Source: Cupriavidus necator N-1 (lineage in GTDB: Bacteria > Pseudomonadota > Gammaproteobacteria > Burkholderiales > Burkholderiaceae). Taken from it: 64,000 bases of DNA. Location of the stretch: contig NC_015723.1 in NCBI RefSeq assembly GCF_000219215.1, forward strand, positions 434,001 through 498,000, in the 5' to 3' direction. Positions 36,411 to 46,100 of this stretch are shown here, one piece after another; the first letter of the stretch is position 1, and every line of letters starts with the position of its first letter. Under the pieces are notes generated by a model. The model saw nothing but the letters and a program-made list of their open reading frames with translations. It did no database searches and had not been told where the DNA came from. A program made the translations under genes and the position numbers.

Positions 36411-36521
36411 GCTGGACTCAAGGGTATGGGTTGAAAGGCGGGGGGGGCGCTGAGGTGTTGCGGCGAGTTTGTTAGAATTTGGCACAAAGCTTGTATCAAA
36501 AGCTAAGTGGACATACCGCCG

Positions 36522-37064
36522 ATGGCAACGACTCCTGCAAACAAGAACCTGACCGTAACGCATCCGGCGTGCCTGGTCGACGGCTCGGACCGTGAGTTCC
36601 GGCACCTGGTGAATGGCCTGCTGCCATTTGCCGCGCGCCTGCTGTCCGTGCGCGACGGCTTTGGCGGCCTGATCGGCCTGACAGGGGTCCAGTACTCGCT
36701 GATCCGCTCGATCCTGCACCTGTCGCAGCAAGGCGAGGTGACGGTCAACCAGCTCGCCGACCATCTGCACCTGAGCGGCCCGTTCATCACCATCGAGACC
36801 GGCAAGCTCAAGAAGCTGGGGCTGATCGACAAGAAGGCCCATCCCGAAGACAAGCGCAAGATGCGACTCACCATCACCGCCGCCGGGACGCGTCTGCTCA
36901 ATGAACTGCTGCCCGTGCAGCAGCAGATCAACGACGTATTGTTCGACGGCGTTTCCCGCACCGAATTCAAGGTGCTGTGCTCGGTGGTCGACCGGCTGGT
37001 CGCCAACGGCGATCGCGCCGCGCTGGATCTCGAACACCTGCAGGCGCGCCGGCAGAAAGGCTAG
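36522..37064 (+). CDS. MarR-family transcriptional regulator
   Basis: 180 residues from ATG 36522 (a GTG at 36507 is possible). Central winged [42 protein letters not shown] then [20 protein letters not shown] with the wing Asp-x-Arg (DKRK). The N- and C-terminal helices would dimerise. It overlaps the 3' end of iscS by 4 bp tail to tail. Divergent from the SnoaL-like gene across about 110 bp. Confidence 0.93.
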   Translation: MATTPANKNLTVTHPACLVDGSDREFRHLVNGLLPFAARLLSVRDGFGGLIGLTGVQYSLIRSILHLSQQGEVTVNQLADHLHLSGPFITIETGKLKKLGLIDKKAHPEDKRKMRLTITAAGTRLLNELLPVQQQINDVLFDGVSRTEFKVLCSVVDRLVANGDRAALDLEHLQARRQKG

Positions 37065-38284
37065 TGCGCGGCCCACTGCACCGTGCCGACATCGATGCCT
37101 TCCTGGTGCATCTCCCATAGCGGGCTCAGTTCACGCAGGCGGGTAACGGTCTCGCTGACCTGCCGGATGACTTCGTCCACCTCTGCCTCGGTGGTGTAGC
37201 GCCCCAGCGTAAAGCGGATCGAGCTATGCGCCAGCTCGTCGCTGCGGCCCAGCGCCCGCAGCACGAACGAGGGCTCCAGCGAGGCCGAGGTGCAGGCCGA
37301 GCCCGACGACACCGCCACGTCCTTGATGCCCATGATCAGCGATTCGCCTTCGACATAGTTGAAGCTGATGTTCAGGTTGTGCGGGATACGGTGCGCCAGG
37401 CTGCCGTTGACGTAGACCTCGTCCAGCCGCGACAGCCCCGCCAGCAGCCGGTCGCGCAACGCGCCCACGCGGCGCGCTTCCTCCGCAAGTTCCAGCTTTG
37501 CCAGCCTGAAGGCCTCGCCCATGCCCACGATCTGGTGCGTCGGCAGGGTGCCTGAGCGCATGCCGCGCTCATGCCCGCCGCCGTGGATCTGCGCCTCGAT
37601 GCGGATGCGCGGCTTGCGCCGCACGTAGAGCGCGCCGACGCCCTTGGGGCCATAGACCTTGTGCGCCGTCACGGTGAGCAGGTCGATCTTCAGCGCTTCC
37701 AGGTCGATGGCGATCTTGCCGGCGGCCTGCACCGCATCGCAATGGAACACCACGCCCGCAGCGCGGCAGAGCTCGCCGATCTGCGCGACTGGCTGGATCA
37801 CGCCGATCTCATTGTTGACCATCATCACCGACACCAGGATGGTGTCCGGCCGCATGGCCGCGCGCAGCGCGTCAAGGTCGACCAGGCCGTCGGTGCCGAC
37901 GTCGAGATAGGTCACCTCGAAGCCCTGCCGTTCCAGCTCGCGGCAGGTATCGAGCACGGCCTTGTGCTCGGTTTTGACGGTGATGATGTGGTTGCCCTTG
38001 CCGCGATAGAAATGCGCCGCGCCCTTGATCGCCAGGTTGTTGCCCTCGGTGGCGCCGGAGGTCCAGATGATCTCGCGCGGGTCCGCATTCAGCAGCGCCG
38101 CCACATGCGCGCGCGCGGCCTCGACCGCCTCTTCCGCCTGCCAGCCGTAGTAATGGCTGCGCGATGCGGGGTTGCCGAACTGCTGGTGCAGGTAGGGAAC
38201 CATCTTCTCGACGACCTGGGGGGCGACCGGTGTCGTCGCGCTGTAGTCCATGTAGATCGGAAGGGTCTTCGGCTCGGATTGCAT
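37061..38284 (-). CDS. iscS: Cysteine desulfurase IscS, stand-alone copy
   Basis: 407 residues from ATG 38284, preferred because AGGA is then properly spaced; ATG 38293 is the longer option. PLP enzyme that moves sulfur from L-cysteine to Fe-S cluster scaffolds and tRNA thiolation. Seen: [38 protein letters not shown], the Schiff-base Lys in [12 protein letters not shown], the catalytic Cys in [14 protein letters not shown] and the IscS-type tail [19 protein letters not shown]. No iscR, iscU or hscA lies beside it, so it is either a second copy or detached from the isc operon. Confidence 0.95.
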   Translation of the reverse strand: MQSEPKTLPIYMDYSATTPVAPQVVEKMVPYLHQQFGNPASRSHYYGWQAEEAVEAARAHVAALLNADPREIIWTSGATEGNNLAIKGAAHFYRGKGNHIITVKTEHKAVLDTCRELERQGFEVTYLDVGTDGLVDLDALRAAMRPDTILVSVMMVNNEIGVIQPVAQIGELCRAAGVVFHCDAVQAAGKIAIDLEALKIDLLTVTAHKVYGPKGVGALYVRRKPRIRIEAQIHGGGHERGMRSGTLPTHQIVGMGEAFRLAKLELAEEARRVGALRDRLLAGLSRLDEVYVNGSLAHRIPHNLNISFNYVEGESLIMGIKDVAVSSGSACTSASLEPSFVLRALGRSDELAHSSIRFTLGRYTTEAEVDEVIRQVSETVTRLRELSPLWEMHQEGIDVGTVQWAAH

Positions 38285-38293
38285 AGCGCTCAT

Positions 38294-38654
38294 TCCTGGA
38301 GGCGGATGTGGGGACGACCGTGGGCAAAGCGTACCCGGTGGTCAAGGAAAGTGGGGCCGAGTCTAGCACCGGGTAGCGGCCGTTCGCGGCGGTGCCATGC
38401 TGCCGGTAGGGTTGCTTGACGCGCGGACAGCTGCAATTCCGGCCGCGTGGCGATACCTGTCCGCTAGCCGGAAAACCTTGTCCGGCAACGGTTTCCGGAC
38501 TTCATTGAGTCTCCTCGGGAGGCTGTCCGGCTCCGCACTCTAGGGTTTCCACCAACTTGAATGGCGTTGTTTTATAGCATTCAATAAAACCTAAATTACA
38601 AAGGTAAATAAACAAAGTAACCGGTTGGATGAGAACACTTGTGTAGGAGTCGTG
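38294..38654. promoter_or_regulatory. AT-rich regulatory region of the monooxygenase operon
   Basis: Between the divergent iscS gene and the flavin reductase gene. The segment 38560-38640 is sharply AT-rich and contains GTTTTAT-N8-ATAAAAC (38569-38590), a perfect 7-bp inverted repeat about 65 bp before the reductase ATG. It is a likely operator or promoter of the ten-gene operon. Confidence 0.5.
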
Positions 38655-39200
38655 ATGGCTGAGTCATCTGTTGGTCAGGGCGTCAAAGCGGACGCCGAAG
38701 CGGACGCAGAAGCGCACCGCCGCTTCAGGAATGCGTTGGCGATGTTTGCAACAGGCGTTGCCGTGATTACCGCGCCGCGCGAAGAAGGGCTGCCGGTCGG
38801 CATCACGGTGGCGTCGTTCAACTCGGTATCGCTGGACCCGCCGCTGGTGCTGTTCTCGGTGGACCGCCGCTGCCTGAGCCTGGGCGACCTGCGCAGCGCG
38901 CGGCGCTATGCCGTCAACGTGCTGGCCGAGGCGCAGCAGGATATCTCGAACCGCTTCGCCAGGGCCAATTCCGGCAAGTGGGAAGGCATCGGTTTCAGCA
39001 AGCGCAACGAGGACAGCCACGTGCTGCTGCCGGACGCGCTGGCCACCTTCGAGTGCGAGCCCTATGCCATGCACGACGGCGGCGACCACGTGATCTTTAT
39101 CGGGCGGGTGGTCCGTCACCAGGCCCGCCAGGACGGCCGGCCCCTCATCTTCTTTGGCGGCAAGTACCGGGCACTGGAAGACAGCCCGGCCGCCGCCTGA
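38655..39200 (+). CDS. Flavin reductase (HpaC-like) of two-component monooxygenase
   Basis: 181 residues; AGGAG lies five bases before ATG 38655 (a TTG at 38625 is less likely). The flavin-reductase-like split-barrel fold: FRNALAMFATGVAVITAP, GITVASFNSVSLDPPLVLFS, RYAVNVLAEAQQDISNRFA, then the C-terminal DHVIFIGRVVRH and PLIFFGGKYRAL. It would supply FADH2 using NAD(P)H to the oxygenase encoded 36 bp downstream. First gene of the operon. Confidence 0.92.
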   Translation: MAESSVGQGVKADAEADAEAHRRFRNALAMFATGVAVITAPREEGLPVGITVASFNSVSLDPPLVLFSVDRRCLSLGDLRSARRYAVNVLAEAQQDISNRFARANSGKWEGIGFSKRNEDSHVLLPDALATFECEPYAMHDGGDHVIFIGRVVRHQARQDGRPLIFFGGKYRALEDSPAAA

Positions 39201-39236
39201 ATCCACAAGAACAGACAGTCAGCACAGGAGAACGAC

Positions 39237-40721
39237 ATGATCAAGACCGGTAATCAGCACATTGTCATGCTGCGCGATGGGCGCGAGGTGTACCTGGACG
39301 GCAAGCGGGTGACGGATGTCACCAGCCACCCGGCCTTCCGCAACTCGATCCGCAGCTACGCCAACCTCTACGACTTCCAGGCGCAGCCCGGCAATGTCGA
39401 CAAGATGACCTTCCAGCCAGCGGGCACCGACCGGCGCGTCAGCCGGATCTGGGAGCTGCCGACCAGCTACAACGAGCTGGTCGAACGCCGCCAGATGCTG
39501 GAAGCCTGGACCGAGCTGCACTACGGCTTCATGGGCCGCTCGCCCGACCACGTGGCCTCTTGCATCTCGGGCATGTACATGGGCATCGATGTCTTCGAGC
39601 AGGCCGATCCGGCACGTGCCGGCGCGCTGCGCGACTACTACCGCTATGCCCGCGACAATGACCTGTTCCTCACCTATGTGATCGTCAACCCGCAGGCCAA
39701 CCAGTCCAAGTCCGCGCACGAGCAGGAAGACAAGTACCTGGCCGTGGGCATCGTCGACCAGGACGCGGAAGGCATCACCGTGCGCGGCGCCAAGATGCTG
39801 GCCACCAGCGGCATCATGGCCAACGAGGTCTTCTGCAGCTGCATCCAGCCGCTGCGCGAGGGCGACGAGATGTATGCGCTGTCCTTCGCGGTGCCGATGA
39901 ACACCAAGGGGCTGAAGGTGATGTCGCGCAAGTCGTATGAAGCTAATGCCACCTCGGTGTTCGACAACCCGCTGGCCAGCCGCTTTGACGAGAACGACGC
40001 GGTGCTCTATTTCGACGACGTCAAGGTGCCGTGGGAGCGCATCTTCGTCGCGGGCGACGTGGGCTTGTGCGCCAGGCAATTCCACGCCACGCCGGCGCAC
40101 GTCTACCAGAACTACCAGTGCCAGGTGCGGCTGATGGTGAAGCTGCGCTTCCTGGTGGGCCTGGCGCACCGCATCACCGAGATCAACGGCACCAGCAGCT
40201 TCCCGCAGGTCAGGGAAATGCTGGGCCAGCTGGCCGCAGAGGCGGGCATGGTCGAGGCCTGGGTCTACGGGATGGAAGCCAAGGGCCAGGTCGGCAAGCA
40301 CGGCTACTTCGTGCCGGACCGCAGCATGCTGTACGGCTCGCAGGTGGTGACCCAGCAGCTCTACGGCAAGGTGCTGGCCACGCTGCGCGAGCTGGCCGGC
40401 GGCGGCATGATCATGCTGCCGTCGAGCATCGAGGATTTCGCCAATCCGTCCCTCGCCGGGATCATCGCCAAGACGCAGAAGTCGCCGGTGTGCAGCCCGG
40501 AAGAGCGCGTCAAGTTCTTCAAGCTCGCCTGGGACGCGGTCGGCTCCGAGTTTGCTTCGCGCCACAACCAGTACGAGATGTTCTATGCCGGCGCCACCTT
40601 CGTCACCAAGGGCCATGCCTATCGCACCTACGACTGGCAGAACGCATCCGGCCTGGTCGACAACATGCTCGGCAGCTATTCCCTCGAAAGCGAACTGGCC
40701 AAGCTGCCGCAGGCCGCCTGA
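39237..40721 (+). CDS. HpaB-family FADH2-dependent monooxygenase
   Basis: 494 residues; ACAGGAGAACGAC precedes the ATG. Member of the 4-hydroxyphenylacetate 3-hydroxylase family: FMGRSPDHVASCISGMYMG, LTYVIVNPQANQSKSA, GAKMLATSGIMANEVFCSC, FDDVKVPWERIFVAGD, YQNYQCQVRLMVKLRFLVGL and FYAGATFVTKGHAYRTYDW. Family members hydroxylate phenols or N-heterocycles with reduced flavin and O2, e.g. HpaB, TftD, HadA and PvcC. The neighbouring genes (cupin, amidase, Liv importer) are not those of 4-hydroxyphenylacetate breakdown, so the substrate is probably different. Confidence 0.94.
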   Translation: MIKTGNQHIVMLRDGREVYLDGKRVTDVTSHPAFRNSIRSYANLYDFQAQPGNVDKMTFQPAGTDRRVSRIWELPTSYNELVERRQMLEAWTELHYGFMGRSPDHVASCISGMYMGIDVFEQADPARAGALRDYYRYARDNDLFLTYVIVNPQANQSKSAHEQEDKYLAVGIVDQDAEGITVRGAKMLATSGIMANEVFCSCIQPLREGDEMYALSFAVPMNTKGLKVMSRKSYEANATSVFDNPLASRFDENDAVLYFDDVKVPWERIFVAGDVGLCARQFHATPAHVYQNYQCQVRLMVKLRFLVGLAHRITEINGTSSFPQVREMLGQLAAEAGMVEAWVYGMEAKGQVGKHGYFVPDRSMLYGSQVVTQQLYGKVLATLRELAGGGMIMLPSSIEDFANPSLAGIIAKTQKSPVCSPEERVKFFKLAWDAVGSEFASRHNQYEMFYAGATFVTKGHAYRTYDWQNASGLVDNMLGSYSLESELAKLPQAA

Positions 40722-40766
40722 CTTCCCGCACCTTTCCCAATTCCCGCATCGAACACGGAGATCGAC

Positions 40767-41147
40767 ATGGCAATCACCAAACTTCACGACGAGTTCCACA
40801 CCCTGGACCTGGAGTCCGGCTGGGAGGTCCCCCACGGCTATCCGTCGGGCATCCAGCAGAAGATCCTGTCCGGCTCGCTGGACGAGAACGGCCGCAGCGG
40901 CAGCCGTACGCGCCTGCTGCGCTTCCAGCCCGGCGTGTTCACCACCTCGCCCTTCGTGCATGAGTACTGGGAAGAGGTCTACCTGCTCAGCGGCGACCTG
41001 ACTGTCGGCAACGACGCCAATGGCAAGGGCGGCGAAGCCTTCGTCCCCAACACCTACGCCTGCCGCCCGCCCGGCGCCTTCCACGGCCCGTTCAAGTCCG
41101 ACGGCGGCTGCATGCTGCTGGAGATCCACTACTACGACCCGGCCTGA
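40767..41147 (+). CDS. Small cupin-domain protein
   Basis: 126 residues, one cupin barrel. SRTRLLRFQPGVFTTSPFVH then EYWEEVYLLSGDLTVG is motif 1, with His and two Glu as possible metal ligands; motif 2 is TYACRPPGAFHGPFKSDGG with its His. This fits ChrR-type or dioxygenase-like cupins. Placed between the oxygenase and the amidase it may act on the ring-oxidised intermediate (inference). Confidence 0.85.
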   Translation: MAITKLHDEFHTLDLESGWEVPHGYPSGIQQKILSGSLDENGRSGSRTRLLRFQPGVFTTSPFVHEYWEEVYLLSGDLTVGNDANGKGGEAFVPNTYACRPPGAFHGPFKSDGGCMLLEIHYYDPA

Positions 41148-41149
41148 TC

Positions 41150-42493
41150 ATGGAAGCGACCATCGCAACCGCGCAGCGCCAGCTTGCCGCGGGCAGTGCC
41201 AACGCGCTGTCCTTGCTGGCGTCATGCGTCGAACGTATCTGCAATCCCGGCAGCGAAGGCGCGCGCGTATTCCCGCATGGCGTGAGCATGGCGGCGCGCA
41301 AGCAGGCCCAGGCCAGCGACATGCTGCGCGAGCAAGGCGTGGTCGGGCCGCTGGCGGGCGTGCCGGTATCCGTCAAGGACCTGTTCGACGTGCAGGGCGA
41401 CGTGACCCGCGCCGGCGCACGTGTGCTGCCGGAGCGTGCGGCCAGTGCCGACGCGCCGGCCATCGCGCGCTTGCGTGCGGCGGGGGCGGTGTTTGTCGGA
41501 CGCACCAATATGACCGAGTTCGCCTACTCGGGCGTCGGCATCAATCCGCACTACGGCACCCCACGCAATCCCTACGACCGGCAAGCCGGCCGCATTCCGG
41601 GCGGCTCGTCGTCAGGCGCTGCGGTGTCGGTGACCGACGGCATGGCCCTGGCGGCGATCGGCTCGGACACCGGCGGTTCGTGCCGGATCCCGGCGGCATT
41701 GTGCGGCATCGCTGGCTTCAAGCCCACGGCGCGGCGCGTGCCGCTGCAGGGCACGGTGCCGCTGTCGCCCAGCTATGACTCGGTGGGCTGCCTGGCCAAC
41801 ACCGTGGCGTGCTGCGCCGCCATTGATGCCGTGATGGCAGGCGAGGCGCCGCCCGCGGGGCCGGCGCCGCTGGCCGGGCTGCGCCTGGCGGTGCCCAGCG
41901 GGCTGGTGCTGGAAGGCATGTCGGACGAGGTGGCCGAGGTCTTCAGCCGCACGCTGCGCCGGCTGTCCGCGGCGGGCGCGCTGCTGCAGGACGTGAGCTT
42001 CGACAGCTGGGACCAGCTGGCCGGCATCGGCGCGAACGGCGGCCTGGTCGCAGCGGAAGCCAGTGCCTGGCACGGCAGCCTGCTGGCTGAGCAGGCCGAT
42101 CGCTATGACCCGCGCGTGCTGTCGCGCATCCGGCTGGCTGACGGGCAGCGTGCCGCCGACTACCTGCGCATGCTGCAGCGCAGGGGCGAGCTGTGCCGGC
42201 AGGCCGATGCCGAGCTGGCGGGCTTCGACGCCGTGGTCCTGCCCACCGTGCCGGTCGTGGCGCCGCGCATCGCGAACCTGGACGACGACGAAGCCTTCTT
42301 CCGCACCAACCGGCTGCTGCTGCGCAACCCGGCCATCGCCAACATGCTCGACCTGTGCGCGCTGTCGGTCCCGTGCCATCGCCTGGGCGACGCACCGGTG
42401 GGACTGATGCTGTTCGGGCGCCACCTGTCCGACCGCAGGCTGCTGGCCATCGGCATGGGCATCGAGGCGGCATTGCGGCACGAGCGGGGCTGA
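41150..42493 (+). CDS. Amidase-signature family amidase
   Basis: 447 residues, starting 2 bp after the cupin stop. The Ser-Ser-Lys catalytic machinery is complete: Lys76 in VSVKDLFD, the Ser run 153-155 in GGSSSGAA, and nucleophile Ser177 in SDTGGSCRIPAALCGIAGFK. Hydrolyses an amide bond to acid and ammonia. AtzF, GatA and indole-acetamide hydrolases belong here, and the substrate cannot be told. In this operon it probably acts on the amide imported by the Liv-type transporter or on the ring-opened product. Confidence 0.93.
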   Translation: MEATIATAQRQLAAGSANALSLLASCVERICNPGSEGARVFPHGVSMAARKQAQASDMLREQGVVGPLAGVPVSVKDLFDVQGDVTRAGARVLPERAASADAPAIARLRAAGAVFVGRTNMTEFAYSGVGINPHYGTPRNPYDRQAGRIPGGSSSGAAVSVTDGMALAAIGSDTGGSCRIPAALCGIAGFKPTARRVPLQGTVPLSPSYDSVGCLANTVACCAAIDAVMAGEAPPAGPAPLAGLRLAVPSGLVLEGMSDEVAEVFSRTLRRLSAAGALLQDVSFDSWDQLAGIGANGGLVAAEASAWHGSLLAEQADRYDPRVLSRIRLADGQRAADYLRMLQRRGELCRQADAELAGFDAVVLPTVPVVAPRIANLDDDEAFFRTNRLLLRNPAIANMLDLCALSVPCHRLGDAPVGLMLFGRHLSDRRLLAIGMGIEAALRHERG

Positions 42494-42540
42494 GCCCCCG
42501 CAGCACTACAGAAGTACCCATAACTACAGTGGAGACAACA

Positions 42541-43767
42541 ATGCCTGATATCCGTACCGGCGCCGCCGTACTGGCCTGCGCCACCCTGTTCGCGGCGACT
42601 GCTTCCGCAGCCGACCCGGCCCCCATCAGCGACGGCGTGGTCAAGATCGGTGTGCTGACCGACATGTCGTCGATCTTCTCCGACATCGGCGGCAAGGGCT
42701 CGGTGGTGGCCGCGCAGATGGCCGTGGACGATTTCGGCGGCAAGGTGCTGGGCGCCCCCATCCAGGTGGTCAGCGCCGACCATCAGAACAAGACCGACGT
42801 CGCCGCCACGCTGGCGCGCGGCTGGCTCGACAACCAGAAGGTCGACGTGATCCAGGACGCGCTGCCGTCCTCGGTCGCGCTGGCCGTGTCCAACCTGGGA
42901 AAGCTCAAGCACAAGATCGTCATCGCCAGCGGTGCCGGCACCACGCGCCTGAGCAATGAAGACTGCTCGCCCTACACCATCCAGTATTCGTACGATACGT
43001 ACGCCTTTGCCGCCAACACGGTCAAGGCGCTGGCCCGGCGCGGCGACAACAGCTGGTACTTCCTGACGGTCGACTACGCCCTGGGCGCGTCGCTGGAGAA
43101 GGACGGCACCGAGGCGCTGTCCAGTGTCGGCGGCACCCTGAAGGGCAAGGCCAGGCATCCGATCAACTCCGCCGACCTGTCGTCCTACCTGCTGCAGGGA
43201 CAGTCCTCGGGCGCGAAGGTGATCGGGCTGGCCAACGCAGGCGCCGACACGGTCAATGCGATCAAGACCGCTGCCGACTTCGGCATCAACACCGCGGGCA
43301 AGCAGAAACTGGCCGGGCTGCACATGTTTATCAGCGACATCCACAGCCTGGGGCTGCAAGCCGCGCAGGGCATGACGCTGACGACATCGTTCTACTGGGA
43401 TCGCGACGACGCCACGCGCGCCTGGTCGCAGCGCTTCTTCGAGAAGACCGGACGCATGCCAACGCTTGTGCATGCCGGCGTGTACTCGTCGACCACTCAC
43501 TATCTGAAAGCGATCCAGGCCGCGCGCACCGACGACAGCGATGCCGTGCTGGCGCGCATGCGAGAGACCCCGGTCAATGACTTCTTCGCGAAGAACGGCA
43601 CGATCCGCGCCGATGGCCTGATGGTGCACGACATGTACCTGGTCGAAGTGAAGCGGCCGCAGGAGTCGAAGCGGCCGTGGGACTACTACAAGATCAAGAC
43701 CGTGATCCCCGCGAGCGAGGCGTTCCGCCCGCTCAGCGCCAGCGCCTGCCCGCTGGTCAGGAAGTAA
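42541..43767 (+). CDS. Liv-type ABC substrate-binding protein
   Basis: 408 residues; GTGGAGACAACA before the ATG. Sec signal MPDIRTGAAVLACATLFAAT ending ASAA. Periplasmic type I binding fold of the branched-chain amino acid/amide class: VKIGVLTDMSSIFSDIGGKG, AAQMAVDDFGGKVLGAPIQV, VDVIQDALPSSVALAVSN and SWYFLTVDYALGASLEKDG. It should give specificity to the LivG/F/H/M genes two genes downstream; its ligand is presumably the operon's substrate. Confidence 0.93.
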   Translation: MPDIRTGAAVLACATLFAATASAADPAPISDGVVKIGVLTDMSSIFSDIGGKGSVVAAQMAVDDFGGKVLGAPIQVVSADHQNKTDVAATLARGWLDNQKVDVIQDALPSSVALAVSNLGKLKHKIVIASGAGTTRLSNEDCSPYTIQYSYDTYAFAANTVKALARRGDNSWYFLTVDYALGASLEKDGTEALSSVGGTLKGKARHPINSADLSSYLLQGQSSGAKVIGLANAGADTVNAIKTAADFGINTAGKQKLAGLHMFISDIHSLGLQAAQGMTLTTSFYWDRDDATRAWSQRFFEKTGRMPTLVHAGVYSSTTHYLKAIQAARTDDSDAVLARMRETPVNDFFAKNGTIRADGLMVHDMYLVEVKRPQESKRPWDYYKIKTVIPASEAFRPLSASACPLVRK

Positions 43768-43834
43768 GCCCATATCCCTCACCGAGGTCGGCATTCCAGC
43801 CGGCGCTCCACCCCATTGCAGAGAGCAACCGATC

Positions 43835-44524
43835 ATGAAGACCCTTACCTTTGAACTTGACAGCCGCCAGGGCAAGTCGCAACGCACCGTCACCATCCAC
43901 CAGCTCATCGTGGCGGGCTGGACCGGCCGCGACGTCGAAGCCATGGAAGCCCACATCCGGGAACTGGAAGAACTGGGCGTCAAGCGCCCGCCCTATACCC
44001 CGGTGTTCTACCGTGTGGCTGCGCAACGCCTGGGGCCGGCCCCGGAGATCCAGGTCAGCGGCGAGGCCAGCAGCGGCGAAGCCGAGTTCCTGCTGGTCCG
44101 GGACGGCGATGACATCCTGGTGGGCATTGCCTCGGACCATACCGACCGCGAAGCCGAGACCTACGGCATCACCGTGTCCAAGCAGATGTGCGAGAAGCCC
44201 TGTGCATCGGCCTTGTGGCGCCTTTCCGAGGTGGAAGGCCACTGGGACCAACTGGTGCTGCGCTCCTACGCCACCATCGACGGCGAGCGCGTGCTGTACC
44301 AGGAAGGCCCGGTGACCGCCATGCGCTCCCCGGCGGACCTGCTGCAGCGCTTCTGCGGCCATGGCGGCGAGTTCGGCGAAGGCTCTGCGATGCTGTGCGG
44401 AACACTGCCCGCGATCGGCGGCATCCGCCCGGCCGAGCGCTTCGAGATCGAGCTGGAAGACCCGGTGCTGGGGCGCACGCTGCGCCACGCCTACGCGGTC
44501 GCTGCGCTGCCCGTGGCGGGCTGA
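43835..44524 (+). CDS. DUF2848 protein
   Basis: 229 residues from ATG 43835 (GAGAGCAAC upstream). Matches DUF2848: VTIHQLIVAGWTGRDVEAME, LGVKRPPYTPVFYRVAAQRL, LVGIASDHTDREAETYGIT and MCEKPCASALWRLSEVEGHW. The C-terminal AMLCGTLPAIGGIRPAERFE segment recalls fumarylacetoacetate-hydrolase-like folds, so a hydrolase or decarboxylase of a ring-opened intermediate is possible, but function is not established. It sits inside the transporter gene set. Confidence 0.85.
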   Translation: MKTLTFELDSRQGKSQRTVTIHQLIVAGWTGRDVEAMEAHIRELEELGVKRPPYTPVFYRVAAQRLGPAPEIQVSGEASSGEAEFLLVRDGDDILVGIASDHTDREAETYGITVSKQMCEKPCASALWRLSEVEGHWDQLVLRSYATIDGERVLYQEGPVTAMRSPADLLQRFCGHGGEFGEGSAMLCGTLPAIGGIRPAERFEIELEDPVLGRTLRHAYAVAALPVAG

Positions 44525-44573
44525 GCATGCCGCGCCATCCCCACTGCCACGGCAGCGCCACGGAGTCACGGCC

Positions 44574-45347
44574 ATGCACCACGACCTGATACTAGAGACC
44601 CGCAACCTCGGCAAGGCCTTCCGCGGCTTTACCGCGGTGAGCGACGTCAACCTGCGGGTACGCCGCGGGTCGATCCATGCCTTGATCGGCCCCAACGGCG
44701 CCGGCAAGACGACTTGCTTCAACCTGCTCACCAAGTTCCTGGAGCCGACCACCGGCACCATCCTTTTCAACGGCATCGACATCACCCGTGAAAAGCCCGC
44801 GCAGATCGCGCGGCGCGGCGTGATCCGTTCGTTCCAGATCTCGGCGGTATTTCCGCACCTGACGGTGATGGAGAACGTGCGCATCGGGCTGCAGCGGCAG
44901 CTCGGCACGGCGTACCAGTTCTGGCGCAGCGAGCGCTCGCTGGACGTGCTCAATGACCGCGCCATGGAGCTGCTCGAACAGGTCGGCCTGACCGAGTTCG
45001 CGCAGACGCTAACGGTGAACCTTCCATACGGCCGCAAGCGCGCGCTGGAGATTGCCACCACGCTGGCAATGGAGCCCGAGCTGATGCTGCTCGACGAACC
45101 CACGCAGGGCATGGGCCACGAAGACGTGGACCGCGTCACGCAGCTGATCAAGAAGGTCTCGGCTGGCCGCACCATCCTGATGGTGGAGCACAACATGAGC
45201 GTGGTCTCGTCGATCGCCGACAAGATCACCGTGCTGCAGCGTGGCGCGATCCTGGCCGAAGGGCCGTATGCGGAAGTTTCGAAGGATCCGCGCGTGATGG
45301 AGGCCTACATGGGCACCGTTGACGCGGAACTGCAGGGCGCGCACTGA
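44574..45347 (+). CDS. livG: Branched-chain-type ABC transporter ATP-binding protein LivG
   Basis: 257 residues from ATG 44574 (GGAG eight bases upstream). Walker A LIGPNGAGKTTCFN, the ABC signature region in LPYGRKRALEIATTLAMEP (degenerate), Walker B ELMLLDEPTQGMG, switch His in MVEHNMSVV. Size and the EKPAQIARRGVIRSFQIS segment fit LivG. It pairs with LivF and drives import through LivH/LivM. Confidence 0.93.
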   Translation: MHHDLILETRNLGKAFRGFTAVSDVNLRVRRGSIHALIGPNGAGKTTCFNLLTKFLEPTTGTILFNGIDITREKPAQIARRGVIRSFQISAVFPHLTVMENVRIGLQRQLGTAYQFWRSERSLDVLNDRAMELLEQVGLTEFAQTLTVNLPYGRKRALEIATTLAMEPELMLLDEPTQGMGHEDVDRVTQLIKKVSAGRTILMVEHNMSVVSSIADKITVLQRGAILAEGPYAEVSKDPRVMEAYMGTVDAELQGAH

Positions 45348-45364
45348 GCCGGGAGACCAATGAG

Positions 45365-46090
45365 ATGACGACATCCAACACACCCGCGCTCGAGATCAGG
45401 GACCTGCACGCCTGGTACGGCGAATCGCACATCCTGCATGGCGTTGACCTCACCGTGAACCGCGGCGAAGTGGTCACGCTGCTGGGCCGCAACGGCGCTG
45501 GCCGCACCACCACGCTGCGCGCGATCATGGGACTGACCGGCACGCGCAAGGGCTCGATCAAGGTCAATGGCCACGAGACCATCAGCCTGCCCACGCACAA
45601 GATCGCGCACTACGGCATTGGCTATTGCCCCGAAGAACGGGCGATCTTCTCCAGCCTCTCATGCGAAGAGAACCTGATGCTGCCGCCGGTGCTGAAGGGC
45701 GCCGACACCAGCAAGGGCATGAGCGAGACCGATATCTACGAGATGTTCCCGAACCTGAAGGAGCGCCGCCAGAGCCAGGGCACGCGTCTTTCCGGCGGCG
45801 AGCAGCAGATGCTGGCGGTCGGGCGCATCCTGCGCACCGGCGCCAACCTGCTGCTGCTCGATGAAATCTCGGAAGGGTTGGCACCGGTGATCGTGCAGGC
45901 GCTTGCGCGCATGATCCTGATGCTCAAGCAGAAGGGGTACACGGTGGTGATGGTGGAGCAGAACTTCCGCTTTGCCGCGCCGCTGGCGGACCGCTTCTAC
46001 GTGATGGAGCACGGCAGCATCGTCGAGCGCTTCGCGGCCAATGAGCTGCAGGCCAAGATGCCGGTGCTGCACGAACTGCTGGGCGTATAA
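45365..46090 (+). CDS. livF: Branched-chain-type ABC transporter ATP-binding protein LivF
   Basis: 241 residues. The Walker A reads GRNGAGRTTTLRAI: the usually invariant Lys is Arg here (codon CGC at about 45501-45503). Other motifs are intact: RLSGGEQQMLAVGRIL, LLLLDEISEGLAPV and MVEQNFRFA. LivF proteins often have atypical residues, and the Arg may lower or change nucleotide binding while LivG supplies the main ATP site. Starts 17 bp after livG. Confidence 0.93.
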   Translation: MTTSNTPALEIRDLHAWYGESHILHGVDLTVNRGEVVTLLGRNGAGRTTTLRAIMGLTGTRKGSIKVNGHETISLPTHKIAHYGIGYCPEERAIFSSLSCEENLMLPPVLKGADTSKGMSETDIYEMFPNLKERRQSQGTRLSGGEQQMLAVGRILRTGANLLLLDEISEGLAPVIVQALARMILMLKQKGYTVVMVEQNFRFAAPLADRFYVMEHGSIVERFAANELQAKMPVLHELLGV

Positions 46091-46100
46091 GGAGCGACTC

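Noticed and set aside
38655..40721. Classical 4-hydroxyphenylacetate hydroxylase pair
   Set aside because: Family membership is clear, but no homoprotocatechuate ring-cleavage genes are adjacent, so the specific substrate is not claimed.
39219..41129. 636-codon minus-strand frame opposite the HpaB-type oxygenase
   Set aside because: Low-complexity, Val/Gly/His/Gln-rich translation typical of antisense frames; the plus strand encodes a conserved oxygenase.
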